A stretch of 64,000 nucleotides of DNA, taken from Lysinibacillus timonensis. Its GTDB lineage: Bacteria > Bacillota > Bacilli > Bacillales_A > Planococcaceae. A program made the translations under genes and the position numbers. The stretch covers positions 1,748,001-1,812,000 of the forward strand of contig NZ_LT985980.1 in the NCBI RefSeq assembly GCF_900291985.1, read 5' to 3'. Shown here piece by piece: positions 36,565 to 46,965 of this stretch; position 1 is the stretch's first letter, and each line of letters opens with the position of its first letter. The notes under the pieces were generated by a model that made no database searches, was not told the DNA's origin, and worked only from the letters and a program-made list of their open reading frames with translations.

Positions 36565-36769
36565 CAAACTCTATATTATGGTTTTCGATGTATAAATTCA
36601 ATTATTTCAACTTCTACTTATCACATTTTCCTACTATCTTACTAATATTGATTATTCATAAAGATTTTTTTAAGAAAATCCGTGGAGTTTACACAAGGTA
36701 CTTAAAACGTTGATATTTTAATACCAGTAAGTATGCTTCCCGCCTTATAGCAAAATCCTACCTATCACG
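36565..36769. other. Gene-free stretch between Fpg and MFS genes
   Basis: AT-rich, no coding frame or recognised RNA motif on either strand. Confidence 0.4.
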
Positions 36770-36807
36770 TAAAAACCCCCTATCCCTTAATAATGGGAGA
36801 TAGAGGA
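36770..36807 (-). terminator. Terminator of Fpg gene
   Basis: CCTCTATCtCCC / GGGATAGGGGG read on minus, followed by TTTTTACG. Confidence 0.85.
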
Positions 36808-36869
36808 TTTTCATCTTGTATGTTACTGACTTTTTCACGAATATCTCTATAATGTTATCTAAAACGCCT

Positions 36870-37673
36870 TTATTGCTGACAATTGGGACAAAAGAACGTT
36901 TTCCGTGATGAGATTTCTTCTTTTATAATAGGAGTTTTGCAGCGAAAGCATTCTTCCCCTTCTTTATCGTAAACATAAAATTGATATCCTCCTGTTTTTT
37001 CATCACCTTTATATAGCGGGTTTTCCATATACCCACCTTCGTTGAGTCCTTTATTGAGGATATATTGAATCGAATGATAAGTCCGCGTTAATTGTTGATC
37101 TTCTAGCTCATTAATTTTCCTATCTGGGCGAATCTCTGCATGCCATAGAATCTCATCAGAATATGCATTCCCGATACCAGCAAGTACTTCTTGATTGAGT
37201 AGTGTTGTTTTAATTGTCCCCTTTCTTTTTTGCATAAGCTGGTGAAAGGCGTCCAATGTAAAATCGGGAGCAAGCACTTCTGGTCCTAGGTTTTTCAGTT
37301 CTTCCTTGACTTCATCAGGTGATAAAAGATGCAAGTAGCCTAATCGTAGTCCTATGAAAAATAAATGTTGTTCTCCAAAGGATAGCTTTACTTGAATGGT
37401 CCTGTCCGGTTTATCTTCCTCTTTACCAAAAAACATCCATCCACCAAGCATCAGATGTAACAGTAAACATGACCCATCCTGTAATTGAAAGATTAAATAT
37501 TTAGCTCTTCTAGAAATCATTTTTATTGTTTGATTTACAATTTGCGTAGTAAACTGGTCAACTGGAACATTAATAGACTTTTCTCGCCCTATCTCAACAT
37601 TTGAAATTTTTTGCCCATTGATCAATGACCCCAATAAAGTTTTATATGTTTCCATCTCTGGCAATTCAGGCAT
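36870..37673 (-). CDS. Formamidopyrimidine-DNA glycosylase family protein
   Basis: 267 aa. Catalytic N-terminus after Met removal: MPELPEMETYK (Pro1, Glu2). Middle helix-two-turn-helix with NQEVLAGIGNAYSDEILWHA and C-terminal zinc finger CFRCKTP...FFCPNCQQ (four Cys). It excises oxidised purines and nicks the DNA. Sequence departs from the polA-linked MutM (METYK rather than VETVR; LGGWMFFG), so this is a divergent paralogue of the Fpg/Nei family rather than the main MutM. ATG 37673 has GGAGG eight bases upstream. Monocistronic. Confidence 0.88.
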   Translation of the reverse strand: MPELPEMETYKTLLGSLINGQKISNVEIGREKSINVPVDQFTTQIVNQTIKMISRRAKYLIFQLQDGSCLLLHLMLGGWMFFGKEEDKPDRTIQVKLSFGEQHLFFIGLRLGYLHLLSPDEVKEELKNLGPEVLAPDFTLDAFHQLMQKRKGTIKTTLLNQEVLAGIGNAYSDEILWHAEIRPDRKINELEDQQLTRTYHSIQYILNKGLNEGGYMENPLYKGDEKTGGYQFYVYDKEGEECFRCKTPIIKEEISSRKTFFCPNCQQ

Positions 37674-37793
37674 CGTTCTGTCCTCCATTTACAATCTGTT
37701 TATACAGTATTTCCAACTGATAGGTTATTATGAATGGTTGCTATCATAAACGTTTCTAAAAATAGTCTACGAAACATTTTATCTGTTTCATGC

Positions 37794-37831
37794 AAAAAGA
37801 ACGAACTCTCATACGAGAATTCGTTCTTTTA
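37794..37831 (-). terminator. Terminator of chemoreceptor gene, GAACGAA family
   Basis: AAAAGAACGAATTCTC / GAGAgTTCGTTCTTTTT read on minus. Confidence 0.88.
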
Positions 37832-37870
37832 ATATTATTACACTCTATTATGAAAACTTACATTAAACTA

Positions 37871-39631
37871 TCAGTATCTAAATTGCTGCACCGAGTCGTT
37901 TAATTTAATTGCTAGTTTAGCAAGCTCTTCGGAACTCGCTGCAACTTCTTCCATTGAACTACTTGTTTGCTGAGCAGAGGCAGACGTTTGTTCAACACCT
38001 GCAGCAGATTCTTCCGAAATAGCCGCAATCTCCTCTATAGATGAATTCATTTCTTGGCTAGTGGATTTCATCATTGTTAAATGTTCACTAACAAGGCTAA
38101 TTGTCGAAGCCATATCTTTTACAGAATCATTAATTTTTCTGAATTTATCGCCCGTTGTTTTCAATTGGTTCGTACCTTTTTCAACTTCTGAATACCCCGT
38201 TTGTAATGATTGTACTACTCCCGATGTATCCCCTTGAATTCTACTAACAATTTGAGTGATATCCGTTACAGATTTGGATACCTCTTCTGCAAGTTTTTTC
38301 ACTTCTTCTGCAACAACTGCAAACCCACGACCATGTTCGCCAGCACGTGCTGCTTCAATTGCCGCGTTTAAAGCCAATAAGTTCGTTTGTTCCGCTACAT
38401 CTCTTATAACTGTAACTAATTTAGAAATTTCATTAGACTGAACATCCAGCTGCTGTACTTTCAGAACGGAATCATTCACGATACGATCAATATTCGTCAT
38501 TTGTTCAACAGATTCTCGCATTAATTGTGCACCGTCTTCAGTCAATTGTAACACTTCATTTGAAGACTGATAGATTTTCTCGCCATTATCATAGGCTTCT
38601 TCTACTTTTTCTACATACATGCCCATCGAAGTTGAAAGGTCACCTGCAAGACTTGCTTGCGATTCAGTACCAGAAGCAATTTCTTCCATTGTTTTAGAGA
38701 TTTGCTCTGTTCCAACTTTTACTTCATTTGCTGATTGTGTGAGTTCCTCACTATGACCCGAAATTAGCTGAGAAGCGCTTGAGATGTTTTTTATCATCTC
38801 TTTTAAATTAGTATGTAAATCATTGAGTCCTTTAGCTAATTGTCCTGTTTCATCTTTTGACCTAATGTCCAGTTCACTAATCGTTAAATTCCCATCAGCA
38901 ATATGAGTCATTTGTTCCGTAACTTTTTTAATAGGGTTCGTCACATTATTAGAAAATAGCCATATAACCGCAATACTAATTAGTAACGTAATTCCGATAA
39001 CAATAGAATTTAATGTCAGGATTTCACCAGCAGGTTCATTAAAATCTACCATATAGGTACCTGCCACCACTATCCATCCCCATTCAGCAAATTCTTTAGA
39101 GTAGGCAATTTTTTCACCGAATTTATTTTGGTTATCTATAAATGGAGCTATAAAATAGGTATATCCTCCTCCATTCATCCCTCTTTCAATATATTCTCGC
39201 ACATAATATGTACCATTCTTATCCTTTGTATCCCAAAGGTTCTGTCCTTCTTTACCAGGGTGAGCAACAAATGTTCCTTCGGGATCAGTAATAAACATGT
39301 AGCCGTTTTCACCTAAATCAATATTTTTGTTAATTGGTCGTTTATTGTCAGCATCCATTTCTCCTAATATCGCGATTCTTACTTTTTCTTGCGCATCTTC
39401 AAGAGAAATTTTACCTTCCTCTACTTGTTGATTGAGTACATTCATCAATTCAAGCGTTTGTACAACACTATTTTTCAAATTCGTTTGACCCAAATCATCT
39501 AAACTACTACTACTCTTTTGATAACTAAATACACCTAAAACAAGCAACGGAATCGTCAATAGCAAAATCGAGACAGTCAGAAGCTTCCTTTTGATTGTAC
39601 CTGTTAAAAAACCAAGCAAATTGAATTTCAT
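37871..39631 (-). CDS. Methyl-accepting chemotaxis protein with Cache sensor
   Basis: 586 aa. TM1 about residues 15-35; an extracellular single Cache domain to about 200 ([46 protein letters not shown]); TM2 about 208-228; HAMP ([18 protein letters not shown]); then a long cytoplasmic coiled coil with the invariant hairpin tip [31 protein letters not shown]. It transmits ligand binding to CheA/CheW to steer motility. ATG start. No other chemotaxis genes in the window; own terminator. Ligand unknown; Cache domains of this kind often bind small organic acids. Confidence 0.93.
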   Translation of the reverse strand: MKFNLLGFLTGTIKRKLLTVSILLLTIPLLVLGVFSYQKSSSSLDDLGQTNLKNSVVQTLELMNVLNQQVEEGKISLEDAQEKVRIAILGEMDADNKRPINKNIDLGENGYMFITDPEGTFVAHPGKEGQNLWDTKDKNGTYYVREYIERGMNGGGYTYFIAPFIDNQNKFGEKIAYSKEFAEWGWIVVAGTYMVDFNEPAGEILTLNSIVIGITLLISIAVIWLFSNNVTNPIKKVTEQMTHIADGNLTISELDIRSKDETGQLAKGLNDLHTNLKEMIKNISSASQLISGHSEELTQSANEVKVGTEQISKTMEEIASGTESQASLAGDLSTSMGMYVEKVEEAYDNGEKIYQSSNEVLQLTEDGAQLMRESVEQMTNIDRIVNDSVLKVQQLDVQSNEISKLVTVIRDVAEQTNLLALNAAIEAARAGEHGRGFAVVAEEVKKLAEEVSKSVTDITQIVSRIQGDTSGVVQSLQTGYSEVEKGTNQLKTTGDKFRKINDSVKDMASTISLVSEHLTMMKSTSQEMNSSIEEIAAISEESAAGVEQTSASAQQTSSSMEEVAASSEELAKLAIKLNDSVQQFRY

Positions 39632-40127
39632 TCATACCATCCTTACATGTCATTTAATAGGAAAATATCATTTCCAAATACACCTATACGTCCTAAAAAT
39701 ATTATTAAAATAGGAAGTCAGATTCAGATGACACATTATACTCTTACCTTTCTTACTTTTCAATATCTTCCACCAAATTAGTATAAATTTCGACAAAACA
39801 AGTAATAAAAGGAAAATAAACCACGCTTATTTCTTCTAATTTATTACTATCAGCACAAATTTCATAGCTACTAAAATACTAGTTTGGTTAAATACACAAT
39901 ATCAAAAAGTTATATTTTAATAGAAATTAAATGGTTATTAAGTATTGAATGAAAGGTTAATTTTTATGACAAAGGAAATGCTTAAAGAACTACTAATTCT
40001 CTTTTATTGTTAACATGAATTACTTAAAGGTATGAACATGACGTTCACATTCCATACTCTTCGAATCGATTATCAGTAGCTTAACGAGACAACTATTTCC
40101 TTGATGAAGATTCATTGCCAAATACGA
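39632..40127. other. Gene-free region between chemoreceptor and lipoprotein genes
   Basis: AT-rich; contains the presumed chemoreceptor promoter (minus). No coding frame or known RNA recognised. Confidence 0.4.
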
Positions 40128-40165
40128 AAAAAAAAAAACGAATCCTCTATTCAAGAATTCGTTCT
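40128..40165 (-). terminator. Strong terminator, GAACGAATTC family
   Basis: AACGAATTCT / AGGATTCGTT on minus followed by twelve T. Ends the lipoprotein gene. Confidence 0.9.
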
Positions 40166-40223
40166 TCAAACAATATAATTAGGCTAACCTCCAACAATCT
40201 GACTCGCATATGTGTGAAATACA

Positions 40224-41327
40224 CTATCTCAAATATATGACGCTACTGTTGTAAGTTAACCCATCTAGTTCAGTAACGGCAATTTTGTCTCCAGATGGGC
40301 TCCATATGATATGAGCATTTCTGACATCCGCCGCCAATTGCGTGGATTCCCCAGTTAGTACATCGTACACATAGAGTCCGCTACTGTCTTCGCCGTTAAT
40401 GACAGATTTGAGTTGGTATGCAATCCTCTGCTGGTTAGGCGACCAGGAATCACCTGTTATCTCAGAACCCTCAGCGATTGTTTTTAAAATATTTCCCTCG
40501 GCATCGGCAAGCAGCAGTCTCCTCGTCGATTCTGTTCCTTGAGATATTAGTATTTGCTTGCCATCAGGCGAGAAAGTAATTCCATCTACATTTTCCACGT
40601 TCAGGTCTCTTTTTTCTTTTGTCACCAGATCCAGCATATGTAACTGGAAGGTAGGCGTATTAGTAGTAATGTAATAGATTTTATCCTGTATTTTTTGTAC
40701 TGTGAACAATTGCTCTTCTTCTAGCTCGGCAATCTGGGTAATATTCCTGTCTGTATCGGCCATATATGCCCCACCCGCATAGGAAGCACCTATTACATGT
40801 TGATTGTCAGCCCACTCGGCCGTATAGGCAATCCCGAGATTGTCCTCCGCTACAGGTTGCCCCATGTTGTCCATACTCATCAAGTAATGGGCGACATCTC
40901 CAAATGAGTATTCATAGTATAATAGATGTTTTTTGTCAGGAGACAATGTCGCTCCTCCGAGAAACATATCCTTTTGGGCTTTTACCGTTTTATATTCTTT
41001 CGTATCAAGATTGTACAAATATATACTTCTAGGGTAGTATTCGGAATTCTCTAAGAGGCTCATTTTTCCAAACTCCTCGTTTTCCTTTGCAAGTACGACG
41101 GTCTGTTCATCGAACCAGTCAGTAATCTCCATTCCTTCAAACTTATCGACCTTTTCAATGGAAATAGAAGGTACGTTGGTTTCGGTGATTTTGTCTTCAG
41201 TATCATTAATGCTTTCACCTGGGTCTTGAATTACTGTACGATCCTCTTCCTGCCCCATGCTACAAGCTGCAAGAGTCAATAAGACGAATAAGGGCGTAGC
41301 AATTTTTAATAATTTCAACTTATCCAT
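40224..41327 (-). CDS. Lipoprotein with TolB-like beta-propeller
   Basis: 367 aa. Lipoprotein signal peptide ending LTLAAC (lipobox, Cys22), an acidic linker to about residue 60, then a repeated beta-propeller with PD40/WD40-like blades (LSPDKKHLLYYEY, FSPDGKQILISQG, WSPNQQRIAYQL, WSPSGDKIAVTEL). Probably a membrane-anchored extracellular protein for binding or sensing; no enzyme motif seen. Codon use and GC are a little higher than flanking genes. The gene sits just before a group II intron and may once have been separated from the ABC operon only by that operon's terminator. Confidence 0.8.
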   Translation of the reverse strand: MDKLKLLKIATPLFVLLTLAACSMGQEEDRTVIQDPGESINDTEDKITETNVPSISIEKVDKFEGMEITDWFDEQTVVLAKENEEFGKMSLLENSEYYPRSIYLYNLDTKEYKTVKAQKDMFLGGATLSPDKKHLLYYEYSFGDVAHYLMSMDNMGQPVAEDNLGIAYTAEWADNQHVIGASYAGGAYMADTDRNITQIAELEEEQLFTVQKIQDKIYYITTNTPTFQLHMLDLVTKEKRDLNVENVDGITFSPDGKQILISQGTESTRRLLLADAEGNILKTIAEGSEITGDSWSPNQQRIAYQLKSVINGEDSSGLYVYDVLTGESTQLAADVRNAHIIWSPSGDKIAVTELDGLTYNSSVIYLR

Positions 41328-41465
41328 GTTACATCATTCCTTTGTCTTTTTACTCGTGTAAATGACGAATATATCCCATACTACTTATTAATACACTTTA
41401 TGAATACAAGTTGTGACTAAATTTACCTTATTTACATAACTTTTACATTCATATTGAAATTGTCA

Positions 41466-43357
41466 ATCGAGTAGGAAACTAGCCATTAATTGGCTAGTCG
41501 ACCTCTCACACCACCGTACGTACGGTTCCGTATACGGCGGTTCAATAACTTAAGTATCGACGCTCATACAAATAATTAAGGTCCTTTATTCCCCATTTGA
41601 TGAGCGTTTTTGTTCTAATAGCTTTATGTAGAGTTTCACTTCCTGAAATCCTCCAATAACCCTTACGGGTATTCGCTACTTTCCAGGCTTCATTGTGTTG
41701 GATACCTAATCTCCTAAGTTGATAGTACCTTGTCTTGACTTTCTTCCACCTTTTCCAAATAAGTTGCCTTAACCGATGGTTTAGCCACTTTCTCATATCT
41801 TGAATGAACATTTTCATCAAACCAATGCCATAGTAATTTATCCATCCAACCGTAACTTGATTAATTTCTTTAACGATATCCTCAAATTTACCAGTACGAT
41901 TTCGTCTAGTTTTATATTTTAGTTTATCTCTGAATCTTTTCTTCGCGGAGTGGTGTGGTCTACATCCTGTACTTTTAGATGTACTGTGGATACAGAAACC
42001 TAAAAATTTTAGTTTGGTCGGAGACCCCACCTTACTTTTAGTTTTATTAACTGTCAGCTTCAGTTCCTTCTCCAAAAACTTTGTAATGCTATCAAGGACA
42101 CGTTCACCAGCTCGTTTACTTTTAACGTAGATGCAAAAATCATCCGCAAAGCGAACGAATTTATGTCCTCTTTCCTCCAGTTCTATATCTAACTGATTTA
42201 AATAAACATTACTAAGAATTGGTGAAAGTACACCGCCTTGAGGCGCACCGAATTCAGTTGGTTTGGTAAAGCCATTCTCTAATATTCCGCTTTTAAGAAA
42301 TTTCCAAATTAGCTTTAATATAATTTTATCTTTAATGAATTCCTTGAGGTATTCCATTAGCTTTTGATGGTTAATGGTGTCAAAGTAACTTTTGAGATCA
42401 CAATCCACTACCACTTTATAGCCTTGTTCATAGTATTTGATAGATTTCTTTATGGCTTGGTGTTGGTTTCTATTTGGTCGAAAACCAAAACTTGAATCGG
42501 AAAATTTCGGGTCTATTATTCCACCTATTACTTGATATATTGCTTGTTGGACCATACGGTCTCTAACACATGGAATGCCTAATTTTCGTTTTGTACCATC
42601 CGCCTTCGGGATTTCAACCCGTTTGACTGGAAGAGGCTTATATGAGCCATCTTTCAGTTTTCTCTTAAGATGGGGTAGGTATTTACTGACATGACCAAAA
42701 AGTTCATCTACTGTCATTCCATCTATTCCAGGCGCACCTTTGTTGGCTTTAACCTTCTTACATGCTCTGAAAAGATTATTACTATCAATTACTTTATCAA
42801 TTAAATCGATACCATCTTGTTGACCTACTTCTTTAACGGCAGGACTACACACTCTTGCATACTCTTCAGTTTCCAACTTATCCCTTTGCAAACAGCCATC
42901 TTGCGATGTTTTCTGCGGTCTTTGCACTGCCATCACCTCCGTAATTCTTCAAGATTGCTATTGTTCAGTCCTTCATTTCAGAGAAACTACTATGACCTCT
43001 GCTGACTTCTTACAATTCAGCTTGCCATCACTGGTAAGCTTGTTCCTGTGAGATATTCCATCTCTCTTGTCGGGAACCCTTGTAAGACCTCCCCGGGTAA
43101 GAGCTACAACCTTCCTCCCATGTAACTGCTATATTTACTGTATGGAACTCGTGCAGTATTGGACTTCGTTTTGTTTAGCAAACTCGTCCATTCCAATTCA
43201 GCCTTATATATAGTTTCTGTCCGTCAGTTCGGGATTTTGCCTCCGGCTTCCTTCAGATTCCACCTCACGGTGGACACCCTTGCCATCAGCTAACAGTTCC
43301 TACTGCCAAGCCTGTAGTGGACTTTCACCACCAAGTTGTAGCCCATGCCGGGCACAC
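41466..43357 (-). mobile_element. Complete group II intron (IIC-like)
   Basis: On minus the element starts GTGTGCCCGGCATGGG at 43357 and ends ...TCCTACTCGAT at 41466, about 1.9 kb, typical for group II introns. The first ~420 nt carry the structured 5' domains (for example GTGAAAGTCCACTAC, GGTGTCCACCGTGAGGTGG). After the maturase ORF come domain V-like ACCGTACGTACGGTGGTGTG and domain VI-like GACTAGCCAATTAATGGC with its bulged A. Both boundaries are inferred from consensus. Insertion is immediately downstream of the T-tract of the ABC operon terminator, the hallmark target of group IIC introns. Confidence 0.88.
41542..42927 (-). CDS. ltrA: Group II intron reverse transcriptase/maturase
   Basis: About 461 aa. 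RT fingers-palm motifs: KANKGAPGIDGMTVDEL, YKPLPVKRVEIPKADGTKR, DPKFSDSSFGFRPNR, VDCDLKSYFDTINH, GAPQGGVLSPILSNVYL, and catalytic FADDF (variant of YADD), followed by the X/maturase region (NQVTVGWINYYGIGLM). The HNH endonuclease domain of larger intron proteins is absent, as usual in class C-type. It aids splicing and retrohoming. GTG at 42927 with GGAGG eight bases upstream is a better start than GTG/ATG at 42936/42933, which are too close to it. Frame intact. Confidence 0.92.
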   Translation of the reverse strand: MQRPQKTSQDGCLQRDKLETEEYARVCSPAVKEVGQQDGIDLIDKVIDSNNLFRACKKVKANKGAPGIDGMTVDELFGHVSKYLPHLKRKLKDGSYKPLPVKRVEIPKADGTKRKLGIPCVRDRMVQQAIYQVIGGIIDPKFSDSSFGFRPNRNQHQAIKKSIKYYEQGYKVVVDCDLKSYFDTINHQKLMEYLKEFIKDKIILKLIWKFLKSGILENGFTKPTEFGAPQGGVLSPILSNVYLNQLDIELEERGHKFVRFADDFCIYVKSKRAGERVLDSITKFLEKELKLTVNKTKSKVGSPTKLKFLGFCIHSTSKSTGCRPHHSAKKRFRDKLKYKTRRNRTGKFEDIVKEINQVTVGWINYYGIGLMKMFIQDMRKWLNHRLRQLIWKRWKKVKTRYYQLRRLGIQHNEAWKVANTRKGYWRISGSETLHKAIRTKTLIKWGIKDLNYLYERRYLSY

Positions 43358-43393
43358 TAAAAAAACGAATCCCTGATCTAGGAATTCGTCCTT
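43358..43393 (-). terminator. ABC operon terminator carrying the intron insertion
   Basis: On minus GGACGAATTCC / GGGATTCGTT followed by TTTTTTTA, then directly the intron start GTGTG. GAACGAAT-family hairpin. Confidence 0.88.
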
Positions 43394-43400
43394 TAAATCA

Positions 43401-45407
43401 CTAGTCACTACTCTTAACGATATTCTTAACACCGACATACGTTGCATAAAAATATGCACCATATATGATTCCAAGAAGTAACGAACTTAAGATGATACTT
43501 TGATAGTGGAAAGTAAAAATGTCACTTACTGCGTTTACTGCAACTATTGAATGAATAACAGCCAGGCCTAAGGGTACTAAAAAATAAATTAAACTTTGTC
43601 TCAATATGGCTTGGTTTATTAATTTTTCAGTGACACCGATCCTCCTAAGAGACTTATATCGTTCCAAACTATCACTTGCATCAGATAACTGTTGCAATGC
43701 CATAACTGCCGCGCTAGATATAATAAAGATGAGACCTAAAAATAGACCTAGAAAAACAAACAAAGCCGCAGAACCATGTTCTCTATCTTTTACTTGATCC
43801 CTTGTATTCCCAATAACTAAAGCAGGGTTAATATGTCTATATTTGTCTTCCGAGAAGTTATTGAATAGGTTTGAAAATTTCTCTTCCGATATCTCAGAAT
43901 GGCTTTCATCATATATTACGTTAAAACCTGTGAACTCTAGAAGAAGGTCAGCATTGATATTATCAGGAATGATGAGATAAAAGAATTGGCTGCCTCCGTT
44001 CTTTATATTCTCCTCTATAGGGGATTCATTTTTGATGGTGTATGGTTTGTCCTCTATATTGATTATATGTTCATTTTTCATAAATTCAGTTATAGCACTA
44101 GTTACCCTACTGTAATTAGATACAACGAATACTTCATTCTCTTTTAAGTCTATCGCCTCTTGTCCCTTAAGTTTCATGATTGCATTATAATCTGATATCT
44201 TAATAGCCGATATTTCACCATCCAAATAGTTTTGCTCTAGATCGATTTTCTCCTGCTCGCTTAAATACGTTGATAACAAGTTCTCGATTGTAATATTAAG
44301 TTTATATTCCTTATAAAAGGCATGTTTTTCATAAGTTTCGAATGTAAAGTTTATTTCATTTAAATATTCTTCTATATCATTTCCCTTTTGGTCTTCGATT
44401 TCATTATTAACAATAAGAAATGCGGATGCATCAAAATCGTTATTTCCCGCTGAATTTCTATCAATCATTCCTTTTATATCAAAGGCACTCGTAAGAAGAG
44501 TAATCGTTAAAAATAGCATAAGACATATAAAAGTCATGGACAGAAAGTTCGTATTGATTTTGTTGTTGATCTGTCTTAAGACAAATATATTTATATCTTT
44601 TAGATAGATTCTCTTGCTCTTTTGCACAATATGAATAAAAAAATTGGAGAGACTAAAAAAGAATAACAACGTTCCGATAACTCCCATCATGATAGTCGCT
44701 AATAAATCAGAATTATCAGCATTTAAGCCAGTTTCCAGTATCCTATTGTAAGCAACTACTATTAATACGACAGATACAAGAAAAATTAACACTGATAAAA
44801 AAGAATTCTTTAGCTTTACTTTTTCATTTTTCTTTGCCGCATTTAGCATATCAATCAATTTATATTTTGAAATCGTAAACTGATTGAAAATCATGACTAG
44901 AAGGTAAATGATTCCAAAGTATACAACCGATTTAATCACTGCATCTAATGAAATAATAAACTTAAATTTGTTCAAATCTACCGACAAAATATTGGCAACA
45001 AGGACTGATAGACCTTGTGATGCAATAATTCCTAATACAATTCCCACAACTAGGGACAGCACCCCTATTAGTAAGGTTTCAAAAATTAGAATTTTAGAGA
45101 TTTTACCTTTTGACATTCCTAATGTCATATAAATGCCTAATTCTTTTTTTCGCTTTTTTATTAGAAATTGATTTGCATAAATGATTAGCCCACCGAGAAC
45201 AAAAGATACAAATACAGATGTTCCAGCTATCAATTTATTTAGTGTGTACATAAACGTCGCATTTTTATTTAATTCTAATATTGCATTTTGAGATTCAATC
45301 GAATTGAAACTATAAAAGATACATACTGCAAGGGTCAATGTAAGGAAATAGATTGAATAGTCCCTAAAGCTTTTTTTCACATTGTTAATTGCTATTTTAG
45401 AGAACAT
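43401..45407 (-). CDS. BceB/FtsX-type ABC transporter permease
   Basis: About 668 aa, around ten membrane helices in the BceB arrangement: N-terminal [24 protein letters not shown], FtsX domain with FLIKKRKKELGIYMTLGMSK, a large extracytoplasmic domain (about residues 290-560), and a C-terminal FtsX domain (SDASDSLERYKSLRRIGVTEKLINQ). Such permeases with BceA-like ATPases confer resistance to, or sense, cell-wall-acting peptides such as bacitracin. The start is taken at ATG 45407 (GGAGG upstream, inside the ATPase gene's end); TTG 45413 is an alternative. The longer frame overlaps the ATPase gene deeply and is unlikely. Confidence 0.88.
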   Translation of the reverse strand: MFSKIAINNVKKSFRDYSIYFLTLTLAVCIFYSFNSIESQNAILELNKNATFMYTLNKLIAGTSVFVSFVLGGLIIYANQFLIKKRKKELGIYMTLGMSKGKISKILIFETLLIGVLSLVVGIVLGIIASQGLSVLVANILSVDLNKFKFIISLDAVIKSVVYFGIIYLLVMIFNQFTISKYKLIDMLNAAKKNEKVKLKNSFLSVLIFLVSVVLIVVAYNRILETGLNADNSDLLATIMMGVIGTLLFFFSLSNFFIHIVQKSKRIYLKDINIFVLRQINNKINTNFLSMTFICLMLFLTITLLTSAFDIKGMIDRNSAGNNDFDASAFLIVNNEIEDQKGNDIEEYLNEINFTFETYEKHAFYKEYKLNITIENLLSTYLSEQEKIDLEQNYLDGEISAIKISDYNAIMKLKGQEAIDLKENEVFVVSNYSRVTSAITEFMKNEHIINIEDKPYTIKNESPIEENIKNGGSQFFYLIIPDNINADLLLEFTGFNVIYDESHSEISEEKFSNLFNNFSEDKYRHINPALVIGNTRDQVKDREHGSAALFVFLGLFLGLIFIISSAAVMALQQLSDASDSLERYKSLRRIGVTEKLINQAILRQSLIYFLVPLGLAVIHSIVAVNAVSDIFTFHYQSIILSSLLLGIIYGAYFYATYVGVKNIVKSSD

Positions 45408-46164
45408 TGCCAACATCGCCTCCAAGTAAAGTAACAACTTCAATAATCTTATTGAAGAATTCCTTTCTCGTATCATTTCCACGTATTAGTTCATTAAAAA
45501 TGCGTCCATCTTTTATAAACAAGATTCGATTAGCATAGCTTGCAGTAAAGGAGTCATGGGTAACCATTAAGATCGTCGAATGATAATCCTTGTTCAGCTT
45601 TTCAAATGAATCCAACAGTAATCTTGAGGATTTTGAATCTAGGGCACCAGTTGGCTCATCGGCTAAAATTAGCGAGGGCTCAGTAACGATGGCCCTTGCA
45701 GATGCTACTCTTTGCTTTTGTCCCCCTGACAATTGATATGGAAACTTATTAAGTAATTGGGTAATTTCAAGTTTGTTCGCCACATCTTGAATCAGTTTAT
45801 CGATTTCTTTTATTCCCCTATTTTGTATTGTTAAGGCTAACGCTATATTTTCGTATGCAGTCAGCGTATCCAGAAGGTTAAAATCTTGGAATATAAACCC
45901 TAATTCATCCCGTCTAAAGTCTTCTAAAGCTTTTGCCTTAAGTGTCGTAATATCTTTGTTATTTATAACAATTTTGCCAGTTGTTACATTATCAATCGTG
46001 GAAATACAGTTCAGGAGAGTCGTCTTCCCGCTACCTGAAGGACCCATTATTCCAACAAACTCACCTTTTTCAACATGGAAACTTATATTATCAATAGCTT
46101 TTGTAATATTGCCTTTATTACCATAATATTTTTCGATTTTTTCAACGCTTAATATATTTTGCAT
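45397..46164 (-). CDS. BceA-type ABC transporter ATPase
   Basis: 255 aa. Walker [13 protein letters not shown]-loop FIFQDFN, signature [14 protein letters not shown], Walker [13 protein letters not shown] and switch His VTHD identify the LolD/MacB/BceA group. It overlaps the permease start by about 11 nt (coupling). It follows a small exported protein gene at 46221-46637 by 56 nt. No BceRS two-component genes are beside it, unlike many detox modules. Confidence 0.92.
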   Translation of the reverse strand: MQNILSVEKIEKYYGNKGNITKAIDNISFHVEKGEFVGIMGPSGSGKTTLLNCISTIDNVTTGKIVINNKDITTLKAKALEDFRRDELGFIFQDFNLLDTLTAYENIALALTIQNRGIKEIDKLIQDVANKLEITQLLNKFPYQLSGGQKQRVASARAIVTEPSLILADEPTGALDSKSSRLLLDSFEKLNKDYHSTILMVTHDSFTASYANRILFIKDGRIFNELIRGNDTRKEFFNKIIEVVTLLGGDVGNVL

Positions 46165-46220
46165 TTTTTACCTCCACGCTTATCATTATATACACTCCAA
46201 TTTTAAGCCTTCATCAGTTC

Positions 46221-46637
46221 CTATTTTTTCACATAAAATTCGGCTTTTGTTTCCATAATCTTTGAACCTTTTACGTAAATAGTGACACCATAATGACCTT
46301 CTTCGAGACCTTCTGGTACCGATAACTCGGCAGTGAAGTATTTTGCATCGTTGACAATTACTTCTTCCTCAACTAAAAATCTGTTTTCTGTTGCAATTTC
46401 GCCCTTATACCATACGACCTCTGCCTTTTGAATCCAGAATCTGTTCTGCTTTGCGGAAAAATAAATCGTGTCCTCTGGCGCAAACGTTGTAGCTATCTCT
46501 ATAGGTCTCCCCTGATCATCAATACTTTTTGACAAAACACCCTCTACAATTTTTGGGTCACTAACATATTCATATCCTAAGTAAGCCCCCACTAATGTAA
46601 GTACGACCACTAGTAATATACTTAATACTTTTTTCAA
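46221..46637 (-). CDS. Small exported or membrane-anchored protein
   Basis: 138 aa with a signal anchor or uncleaved signal at residues 4-24 (VLSILLVVVLTLVGAYLGY), then a beta-rich extracytoplasmic domain (IEIATTFAPEDTIYFSAKQN; AEVVWYKGE; YFTAELSVPEGLEEGHYGVT) resembling an immunoglobulin-like fold. First gene of a probable three-gene operon with the BceAB-type transporter, so it might modulate the transporter or bind its substrate (inference). ATG with AGGAGG upstream. No family assigned. Confidence 0.72.
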   Translation of the reverse strand: MKKVLSILLVVVLTLVGAYLGYEYVSDPKIVEGVLSKSIDDQGRPIEIATTFAPEDTIYFSAKQNRFWIQKAEVVWYKGEIATENRFLVEEEVIVNDAKYFTAELSVPEGLEEGHYGVTIYVKGSKIMETKAEFYVKK

Positions 46638-46872
46638 TTCTAATTCCTCCTAAATTTATTACTTATCTGCATCTTATCAGTAGTCATTAAGGAGACATAT
46701 TTGTTTAGATTTTATTAAAGTTACATTTTTGCAAGGTTATATGGTCATTTTCCATCTCTAGTAACACGTATTTAAATTCATCATAGTGGACCTCATTCAA
46801 AAGGCTCATATTGAGGAAAAGTTACAGAACTGTAGAAATGGCTTGCGGAATTTAAAAAGTTTAGTGTGCTAA
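46638..46872. other. Intergenic region upstream of the BceAB-like operon
   Basis: AT-rich; presumed promoter of the operon (minus). No coding frame. Confidence 0.4.
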
Positions 46873-46914
46873 TAAAAAAGGAACGAATCCCTGGTTATGG
46901 GAATTCGTTCTTTT
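46873..46914. terminator. Bidirectional terminator-like hairpin, GAACGAATCCC family
   Basis: GAACGAATCCC (46881-46891) / GGGAATTCGTTC (46899-46910) with A-run left and T-run right. Confidence 0.75.
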
Positions 46915-46965
46915 AAGGTTTGATAAAGGGAACAGCTTCTGCAAGTATATCTGTATTATTTTAAG

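Noticed and set aside
41475..41540. Separate terminator after the maturase
   Set aside because: The stems here fit group II intron domains V and VI, not an independent terminator.
45408..45482. Longer start for the BceB-like permease at 45482
   Set aside because: It would overlap the ATPase gene by 86 nt with no ribosome site and adds residues absent from the family.
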